Below, one piece after another: positions 37,345 through 43,345 of a DNA stretch of 43,345 nt. The notes beneath the pieces are model-generated. The model did not search any database, had not been told where the DNA came from, and was given only the letters and a program-made list of their open reading frames with translations. This DNA comes from an uncultured Ectothiorhodospiraceae bacterium (GTDB taxonomy: Bacteria > Pseudomonadota > Gammaproteobacteria > S012-40). Location of the stretch: contig CALZJE010000021.1 of assembly GCA_945787715.1 (NCBI GenBank), positions 1-43,345 on the forward strand. The letters are read 5' to 3'. How positions within the stretch are numbered: the first letter of the stretch is position 1; each line of letters starts with the position of its first letter. The translations under genes were made by a program, and so were the position numbers.

Positions 37345-37924
37345 ATTAAAACCTTCTTGCATAACAAAGAAGCAATATAGCGCTTCTTTTTAATAAATCA
37401 CCTACAGCTTTGGAATAATTTACACCGCATTTAATGAAAGTGATTACAAATTTATTATCAACTTCACTAACACGACACCAAACTAGCCCTCCCCAAACCA
37501 ATAAATATTATAAATTAATATGCCAGGTTGGGATAACCCAAACGTCCCTAATCGATGTGCATAGAGAAACTTTCTTACAAAACTAAACTCTCATACTATA
37601 TTCTTGGCCGAACTTTAGTAATCTCTGATTATATCTTTGCCGCTATGATTATATCTTTGCCGCAAATAGATACATAAATAATTTATGAATAGCAGTTGAT
37701 CCATGAAGCATGCCTCCCGAGGGCACTTGATTAAGGGTGTAATACAGCTTCTTTCTTATAGTATTCTGGCGTGTAAATTGCTGAGATAATCGTATGTATT
37801 TAGAATAGCCTGGAAATCTATCGGACTTGAGAATTCGCCGCCAAACAACTTCAGTATTACACTGAAATAATATCCATTGGTCGATTCTCCCAGGAAATAA
37901 TTAATGCCGCCCCTAGGAGCAAAA
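37345..37924. other. Gene-poor region with a tandem 18-base repeat
   Basis: About 580 bases without a gene. Two copies of TGATTATATCTTTGCCGC lie at 37626-37643 and 37646-37663 (20-base period). The right end has an AGGAG ribosome site for the next gene. No known promoter or riboswitch was recognised. Confidence 0.6.
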
Positions 37925-38326
37925 ATGGATCTTTTGCAGGACCCCAGATATAAAGACACACCTGTCTATCTATTTTTTGAAAAATATATCATGGATGTTA
38001 TAGGTGAACTACCTGACGATAAAATTGAGATACTGAAAAATATCAATTTGCAACACGTCTTTGGCACAAAATCCAGTGCTTGGAAGGATGTTGTCACAGA
38101 AGTCTTACACTTATCTTCCACAATAAATATTGCAGTTCTTGAGCAATGGTACAAACAAAAAGAAGCTGCAATTTTACATAACACTCAAATTGATCCAACT
38201 CAATTTAGCAGAGATTTTGTCGATCAATATTTTGATGAAAATAATTCATTAGACCAGTGGACAGAAGAAACACTAGCGGATGCAAAAAGATTTATTTACG
38301 AAAATCGAAATCTCGAAAAAGTTTAA
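37925..38326 (+). CDS. Hypothetical protein
   Basis: 133 residues from ATG 37925, which has AGGAG five bases upstream; an ATG at 37904 would include that site. I do not recognise the family. The product is soluble, acidic and mostly helical by composition: MDLLQDPRYKDTPVYLFFEKYIMDVIGELPDDKIEILKNINLQHVFG, then a segment with WYKQKEAAILHN and a C-terminal part QWTEETLADAKRFIYENRN. There is no signal peptide, membrane segment or cysteine. It stands alone, convergent with the pilin-like gene, with an A/T-tract hairpin between them. The good ribosome site and normal composition support a real gene. Confidence 0.7.
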   Translation: MDLLQDPRYKDTPVYLFFEKYIMDVIGELPDDKIEILKNINLQHVFGTKSSAWKDVVTEVLHLSSTINIAVLEQWYKQKEAAILHNTQIDPTQFSRDFVDQYFDENNSLDQWTEETLADAKRFIYENRNLEKV

Positions 38327-38345
38327 TCATTTTTCCGAACTGTAG

Positions 38346-38386
38346 AAAAAAAACAGAACCCCCATACCTCTTTCGCTGTTTTTTTT
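38346..38386. terminator. A/T-tract hairpin between convergent genes
   Basis: A8-CAG (38346-38356) and CTG-T8 (38376-38386) are perfect 11-base arms around a 19-base loop. The T8 on each strand makes it a plausible bidirectional terminator. Confidence 0.6.
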
Positions 38387-38391
38387 AATGA

Positions 38392-38790
38392 CTAAAGCCC
38401 CCGATTTCCCTGAATACAGCGCACAACATCAGTAACACCTGGTTCAGTCATACTCGTCAAATTTGTACAATCAACATCATTAAAAGTATTGACGGTAATT
38501 CTCTTACCATTATCACGAAACATAATTCCTGATCGATCATTCATTTCAACAACAAAACCTGCATCTATAAATGCGACGACTTCTGTTACCAAAGGAAAGC
38601 CGCTTTTATTAGCAATAGCGATAGCATATGCTGAACGTACTTTATCAATTGAAGCATCAAGAGACGGTTGCTGAACTTCAGATTGAGATTGCATAGATAC
38701 CTGAGGCAAAGCTACAACAGATACGATAGCGAGAACCACAGCTATCATAGCGATTTCCACAACAGATAAGCCCACTTTTTTATTAACCAT
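38392..38790 (-). CDS. Type IV pilin-like / pseudopilin-like protein
   Basis: 132 residues, ATG 38790 with GGGAGG upstream. The N-terminus (MVNKKVG, then LSVVEIAMIAVVLAIVSVVALPQ) has prepilin form: a short basic leader ending in Gly, a hydrophobic helix, and Glu at position +5 of the mature protein. The residue after the processing Gly is Leu instead of the usual Phe/Met, so processing by PilD is likely but atypical. The C-terminal part (cysteines in DVDCTN and VVRCIQG) could hold a disulfide, as in pilins. No other pilus genes are in the window, so whether it is a major, minor or orphan pilin is unknown. Confidence 0.75.
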   Translation of the reverse strand: MVNKKVGLSVVEIAMIAVVLAIVSVVALPQVSMQSQSEVQQPSLDASIDKVRSAYAIAIANKSGFPLVTEVVAFIDAGFVVEMNDRSGIMFRDNGKRITVNTFNDVDCTNLTSMTEPGVTDVVRCIQGNRGL

Positions 38791-39292
38791 GATACCTCCC
38801 TATTTGAAGAGATACCTAAGTTATCGAAATTATGAGAAATTAAGCCCAGACAATAATTGAGACGATTGTCACAGATACATATCAACTAGGAACTTAATGT
38901 TTTACCGGCTGCCGTATTTATACCAATCCAAAACGAAATCCCTACACTTTACTAATGATTGATAATAAATCCTTTGAGAGTGACGTTGCTTGCTGGAGAA
39001 GTGATTCCGAACTCCTCAGCTACCGACGCCTACTGCGACACAACTTATCTCAATTTCGGGACCAAGACTATTGGTCTCACCTTGATGCATAATTTGAATG
39101 ATACCATCAATAATTCTAGAAAAAGCAGCTCAAAACTTTTCGAATCTTATCAATCGATTTTAAAGTGCTTTGTAATACGCGAATTAACTGGGTGTTGAGT
39201 ATTGAATGAAGAGACCTACTACTGATACGCAGTTACACTGCAGCCTGAGAGAAACAAAAAAATATTTCTTCGCTTCCGAAATATCTAATCAA
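38791..39292. other. Gene-poor region; one possible 45-codon frame
   Basis: About 500 bases. The plus strand has an ATG frame at 38955-39092 (45 codons: MIDNKSFESDVACWRSDSEL, then LSYRRLLRHNLSQFRDQDYW, then SHLDA) whose composition looks protein-like, but it lacks a ribosome site. It may be a small gene or a gene remnant. Nothing else was recognised. Confidence 0.3.
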
Positions 39293-39320
39293 GAAACCGA
39301 GTGAGATCCAACTCGGTTTC
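39293..39320 (-). terminator. Hairpin downstream of the large lipoprotein gene
   Basis: Perfect 10-base arms GAAACCGAGT (39293-39302) and ACTCGGTTTC (39311-39320) with an 8-base loop, 27 bases beyond the stop of the minus-strand lipoprotein gene. The T-run after it is weak. Confidence 0.6.
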
Positions 39321-39346
39321 CATTAAATATCCAATTTGGAATCCCT

Positions 39347-41179
39347 TTACTTAGACACTGTATTTATAGATTCCTGATCACTTGTCCAAATAAGTTTTAC
39401 TTTGTTTGAAGAACTTGGTAAGAAATATACATCTTCAATAATTGCTGCGTCTCTACTCGCTTCAACTAATTGCGATACCTCACCTGAAGACACATTATAA
39501 TCTAAACTAAAAAGTTGATGGCCAGACTCTGCATGTGATGCACTCCAGCCACGCCAGACAACACTGAACTTATCTTTTTCAACAGCAGCAATCTTTGGCT
39601 TCAGAAAAGAAAAACGCTCGTCACTCGCCAATTGTTGGGCACCTTGCCAATCAGTTTTGAAGACATTCTCCCAGATAGTTTCACGCTGGCTGTTATTCCA
39701 TTTGGAACTATCATCAGCAGTAAAATCATACGGTGTGTCTTGTGACCAGGCAACCATAACTGTGCCACTGGAATCTATCGCTATACTTGGTTGTTTGTTG
39801 TTTTCATAACTACCATCTTCAGCGCTATTATGTACACTTATTGGTGGCAACCATGTTTCAGCATCTACTGCTATATCAATTTGGCGTACATTGATTTTAG
39901 CGTTTGTTGCTATGGAATTAACGAAACTCTCCACACCATCAATATTTGATCGGGTAACATATGCGTCATTTTGTTCCCAGACAAGCCAAACAGAATTCAC
40001 ATTATTAGTTACCATTTCAAACTCCCCAACTTCACCTTTTTCACTAATTAATGTTGGGGAGGCCTGCCAACCATCTGCGTTAAACCAATTTGCGTAGAGG
40101 TTTGTTTGTGTCCCATCACAAATAGTGGCAGTTACAGCACATAGATCCCCTTCTCCATCCTGCTCCACATACGTTGCTTTTGCGGATTCATTGACGCCAG
40201 ACCAAACAGCAACAACACTGGCGTTATCAAGCATAACAACCTTTACAGAATCTGCTGATGTTGAACTATCACTCAACAATGCAGAGCTCGACCAAGCGCC
40301 TACAGTTTTATCATACGATGCTTGATAAACATGAGTGCTGTTCGAAGAATCAGAATTTCGAGCAATCCATAACAACTGAATGTTGCCATTTGCATCCAAA
40401 CTCAAAGCAAAATCTTTCAATGCAGGTTTCTCACTATCTGATGAGAGAGAAAGTTTTTCAGCAGTTGTCCAGGTAGTATTCGATGCAGAGTATTGAGCAG
40501 TATAAATATCGTACTCATCGCCAGCATCTCCTGCAGCGTCAGGATCTAAACTTTCTCTCACCTGAACCCAAGCGACTACTGCATTACCTGAAGAACTAGC
40601 GGTGGAAGAAATATGCGCGTTTGGTAGAGAAGACACATTATCCGTGACGGTTACTTGTTCGTCATTTGAATCAAATCTACTCCCTTTTTGAGTTTTTTTC
40701 CAAAATCCGCTTTGAAGTGTTATAGATTCCAACCAGGAACCACGACTTGAAGAATAAACGCGTGCTTTTACACTTAACTTGCTATAAATATCAACGTGGA
40801 TGTGCGCTTCATGATTCCCATAGTCGGCAACTTTTGCATCAGTCCGATGTGTCAGATTGGTACTATCGTAAGCTTCGAACACTTCTGGATCTGGATCCAT
40901 ATCTCGGTCAGCCGAAATTGCTGCATCTTCAGAATAAGGTATCGACGCATCGTGAGCATCAGTCAATTCTTGATCAATTCGTACTTGTTCTTCCGTCTCT
41001 TCCCAAACGAGAACAATATCACCTTTATCATTCGAGGAAACCTTACTTGATGTGATATTGCTGCCCGAAAGCACCTTGCTTGGCGAGGACCAAGGGTTAT
41101 CATCATCATTTTTTGAACATGCTTGTAGGAAGCTCAAACCAGCGATACAGCAAATACTCAAAAAAATCTGTCTTTTCAT
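39347..41179 (-). CDS. Large lipoprotein, possible beta-propeller
   Basis: 610 residues from ATG 41179; a GTG four codons upstream is less likely. The signal ends in a lipobox (FLQAC, Cys21) followed by an acidic, Ser-rich stretch. The body repeats a short strand pattern ending in V-x-W: DIVLVWEE, GNAVVAWVQ, GNIQLLWIA, ASVVAVWSG, NSVWLVWEQ, GTVMVAWSQD, DKFSVVWRG, NKVKLIWTS. That is about eight to nine regularly spaced repeats, the kind seen in beta-propeller or sialidase-like exoproteins. I do not recognise the family. It is probably an outer-membrane surface lipoprotein. It is transcribed from a 600-base gene-free region that also precedes the histidine kinase. Confidence 0.75.
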   Translation of the reverse strand: MKRQIFLSICCIAGLSFLQACSKNDDDNPWSSPSKVLSGSNITSSKVSSNDKGDIVLVWEETEEQVRIDQELTDAHDASIPYSEDAAISADRDMDPDPEVFEAYDSTNLTHRTDAKVADYGNHEAHIHVDIYSKLSVKARVYSSSRGSWLESITLQSGFWKKTQKGSRFDSNDEQVTVTDNVSSLPNAHISSTASSSGNAVVAWVQVRESLDPDAAGDAGDEYDIYTAQYSASNTTWTTAEKLSLSSDSEKPALKDFALSLDANGNIQLLWIARNSDSSNSTHVYQASYDKTVGAWSSSALLSDSSTSADSVKVVMLDNASVVAVWSGVNESAKATYVEQDGEGDLCAVTATICDGTQTNLYANWFNADGWQASPTLISEKGEVGEFEMVTNNVNSVWLVWEQNDAYVTRSNIDGVESFVNSIATNAKINVRQIDIAVDAETWLPPISVHNSAEDGSYENNKQPSIAIDSSGTVMVAWSQDTPYDFTADDSSKWNNSQRETIWENVFKTDWQGAQQLASDERFSFLKPKIAAVEKDKFSVVWRGWSASHAESGHQLFSLDYNVSSGEVSQLVEASRDAAIIEDVYFLPSSSNKVKLIWTSDQESINTVSK

Positions 41180-41799
41180 GGATACCCACACTTAGTTATT
41201 CTTGGATGACTCCTGGAGGCTGTCCTGTCCGAAAATAGGAGCTGACTGTTTTTTGCTCCTATTTACGGAAAGTCTCGTTAGCAAAGTATCAAATTTACTG
41301 CATCTGTGCCAGTCTCTAATTCCCGCTAAAATTAATCAATCCAGACTACTTAAGTAACTAAGTTGGATGCACGTTCCCATACATACTAATAATTGACTGG
41401 CATTGCACAAAAAACACCCAGCTACTCAAATTTACGTATCACGAATTAGCTTTACCTTTGAATTTTTTGTAGCAACTAATAACACCTATTCTGCAATTTG
41501 GCAGATTACTCCATCACATTTTGAAATGTATATTAGGAAAAAATCTCAAATTTGTGATTTTGAATATAAATTAATAGCATACTAAATCGCTAAACAATTA
41601 TAGGGCGTTTCAATGTTAATATGTGTTAAGTAGAGACATACCCCTGTCGTTAAAAATGAAAATAGAGAGTTTCGGCATACTGATCAAATATAATAGATTC
41701 AGTATATCAACATCTATAAACTGGAATGAAAAATGTGAAAATTGTTATTCAAAATACCAAACTACGACAACGATTGTTCACATCAACTAAAAGAATATC
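41180..41799. other. Divergent gene-free region with a strong hairpin
   Basis: 620 bases between the lipoprotein and the histidine kinase genes, very AT-rich. At 41228-41269 a 15-position inverted repeat (TCCGAAAATAGGAGC and GCTCCTATTTACGGA, one mismatch) encloses a 12-base loop; on the minus strand it would lie in the lipoprotein leader, about 50 bases before its ATG. I did not recognise a riboswitch family. The rest should hold promoters for both genes. Confidence 0.5.
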
Positions 41800-43116
41800 A
41801 TGAATAATTCACACGCAGAAAATATAGAAACGCCAAATGTTGTTGCAATAAACGCTGATTTTCAGAGTTTTAAATTTTTTATGGATTGGTCCAACAAGCT
41901 TCAATTTACTGACGGCTTTGCTGATCTTCAAAAAATTGCACTAGAAGCCGTTCAACAAAAAACTTCTTATAATCATTCATGGATAATGGTAACCGATCCT
42001 GAAAATAACAATGAAGCTTACATAATTTCCATCGCTGGAGATACCAAAGATTCGATACTTGAAAGCTGCCCTCGAGTTACCATGAGTTCAGACGCCATGC
42101 TATTAGAAATTAAGGAGTCTCACCAGCCTGTCGTCGTTGAAGATGCAAGAACGGATGTGAGAACCAATAAAGAGATTGTTAAAGCAGTTGGAAATATTAC
42201 AATAGTAAATATCCCCATTGTATTAACGGGAGAACTGGTAGGCATGCTTGGAGCTGGTTCATTCGGAGATGAAGGTGTAATTCCGCCCAGCCAGGAAGAT
42301 ATAGATTTTTTAGTGTTGCTCAGCAATTATATTGGCCCAGTCATCGTAAGAATACTTGAACAAGAGAAACAAACACGATATCAAGCAGCTCTAGAAAAGG
42401 CAAAACAAGAAGCAGAGCTCGGTAATCAATTGAAAACAGAATTCATAGAAAACGTAACACACGAACTAAGGACTCCGTTACATGCGATTAACGGTTTTGT
42501 TCAACTGCTCGAGCTGGAAAGTGAGAATTTTTCTTCCGATCAACACAACTATTTAGACGATATCAACAAAGCCAATACGCGACTATTGTCTCTTGTTGAT
42601 AATGTACTTGACTTTGCAAGTTCAGAATCTGGGAATTTAAATATCGATCGTTCAGATGTAGATATAATTGAATTAGTTCACGAATCAATTAAGGAGCACC
42701 GAGACTCTATACAACAGAAAAATATTTCCATTACTGAAAATTTTGAAGGCCTTATCAATACAAACATCACTTCAGACAAAAAACGCTTAAAACAAATCAT
42801 AGATAATCTATTAAGCAATGCTATCGTTTTTAATCGTCAAAACGGTACTATTCTAATAAGCGCTGAAACAGAGCCAGACAACTCCATAAAAATTGCTATA
42901 AAAGACAGTGGAATTGGTATTCCTAAAGAAAAATTTAATACACTCTTTTCGCCATTTGCCAGAATTAATAAAAATGCCGATACTTTAGGTGCAGGAATCA
43001 GCTTAGTAGTAAGCAAACAACTCACAGAGCTATTGGGTGGAGAGCTAAAATATGAGTCAACAGAGAATGTTGGTTCCGATTTTTGGTTGGAATTCCCTTC
43101 AAACAACAAAAATTAA
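41800..43116 (+). CDS. GAF-domain sensor histidine kinase (soluble)
   Basis: 438 residues, no membrane segment. A GAF domain covers ~35-185 (ending in a PPSQEDIDFLVLLSNYIGPVI helix). A short coiled coil (186-212) links to the HisKA dimerisation domain with His221 in NVTHELRTPL. The ATPase domain has the N-box DNLLSN (Asn336, Asn340), G1 DSGIGIP (369-375), an F-box-like FSPFARI, and a G2 that reads GAGISLVV (397-404) rather than GxGLGLxI. It should phosphorylate an unlinked response regulator in response to an unknown cytoplasmic signal. The HPt-REC-PP2C protein about 30 kb away is one possible, unproven partner. The ribosome site is weak. Confidence 0.93.
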   Translation: MNNSHAENIETPNVVAINADFQSFKFFMDWSNKLQFTDGFADLQKIALEAVQQKTSYNHSWIMVTDPENNNEAYIISIAGDTKDSILESCPRVTMSSDAMLLEIKESHQPVVVEDARTDVRTNKEIVKAVGNITIVNIPIVLTGELVGMLGAGSFGDEGVIPPSQEDIDFLVLLSNYIGPVIVRILEQEKQTRYQAALEKAKQEAELGNQLKTEFIENVTHELRTPLHAINGFVQLLELESENFSSDQHNYLDDINKANTRLLSLVDNVLDFASSESGNLNIDRSDVDIIELVHESIKEHRDSIQQKNISITENFEGLINTNITSDKKRLKQIIDNLLSNAIVFNRQNGTILISAETEPDNSIKIAIKDSGIGIPKEKFNTLFSPFARINKNADTLGAGISLVVSKQLTELLGGELKYESTENVGSDFWLEFPSNNKN

Positions 43117-43345
43117 ATATACTCATTGCAAACTATAATATTGCAGTAAGGAGTGTTCAAATCAGTTCCAACGCCTTTTTTCTACACCTTCATAGGCAAT
43201 TCTACTACAGCGTAAAGGCAAGAAAGTGCCCTCAGGTTTGTCAAAAGTATCTATCATGCAGGGAAACATTCCGGCGGTAAAACAGAGAGTCATAAAATAG
43301 TAATGTTGCCGACTAGTCAATCCTTGGTCTGCTGATAAACCAGCA
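43117..43345. other. Right-edge region, no gene seen
   Basis: 229 bases after the kinase. A small inverted repeat TGCTG...CAGCA sits at the very edge. No complete gene or recognisable element. Confidence 0.4.

Noticed and set aside
41180-41420. Cyclic di-GMP riboswitch in the lipoprotein leader
   Set aside because: The hairpin is strong, but the conserved GEMM core bases are not visible on either strand.
41403-41585. Plus-strand 60-codon frame in the lipoprotein-kinase gap
   Set aside because: Non-ATG start, no ribosome site and low-complexity AT-rich composition.

Overview
The window is AT-rich bacterial chromosome. Gene order and protein families point to a gammaproteobacterium. The order ftsY-ftsE-ftsX-rpoH, divergent from two M16 peptidases, rsmD, coaD and a YfhL-type ferredoxin, is a classic gammaproteobacterial arrangement. 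The class II Calvin-type aldolase in a tkt-gap-pgk-pyk-fba run, and metK-(SAH riboswitch)-ahcY-metF, also fit environmental gammaproteobacteria (Chromatiales, Thiotrichales, Methylococcales or Cellvibrionales-like). I cannot name the genus. I see no tRNA, rRNA, CRISPR array, intact insertion sequence or prophage.

Layout. (1) 1-5.6 kb: a truncated beta-propeller-type lipoprotein gene, rpe, a DUF3530 hydrolase-like gene, a large secreted protein with a CFI-box C-terminus, and a small DUF302 + CusF-like pair. (2) 6.0-9.7 kb: a cysteine-motif protein of unknown function, convergent with a three-gene run: HPt-REC-PP2C phosphatase, soluble chemoreceptor-like protein, ODP-type di-iron metallo-beta-lactamase-fold protein. 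This looks like an oxygen or redox signalling module and is one of the two most interesting loci. (3) 10.4-17.5 kb: tkt-gap-pgk-pyk-fba central carbon operon on the minus strand, with inverted repeats between cistrons and a potentially structured leader upstream of tkt. (4) 17.7-22 kb: a thioredoxin-fold protein, then the activated methyl cycle (metK, ahcY behind a clear S-adenosylhomocysteine riboswitch, metF). (5) 22-24.3 kb: two coupled secreted proteins with Lcl/DUF1566 domains, one carrying Calx-beta repeats. (6) 24.6-32 kb: bioA, a lipoprotein-type gamma-glutamyltransferase, and the fdx-coaD-rsmD-M16-M16 group. (7) 32.3-36.1 kb: ftsY-ftsE-ftsX, then rpoH preceded by a perfect CIRCE operator plus a degenerate second copy overlapping a sigma70-like promoter. 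(8) 36.2-43.3 kb: DUF2461, a c-type cytochrome lipoprotein, an unknown small protein, a pilin-like protein, a large lipoprotein and a GAF-histidine kinase, separated by long gene-poor stretches.

How they work together. The tkt operon and rpe form the non-oxidative pentose phosphate / lower glycolysis / Calvin-type carbon module. metK-ahcY-metF recycle SAM, with ahcY expression tied to its substrate SAH. rpoH with CIRCE suggests that the HrcA repressor controls the sigma32 regulon, a layered heat-shock circuit. Several start codons were moved from the longest reading frame on the basis of Shine-Dalgarno position or family alignment; this is stated in each entry.
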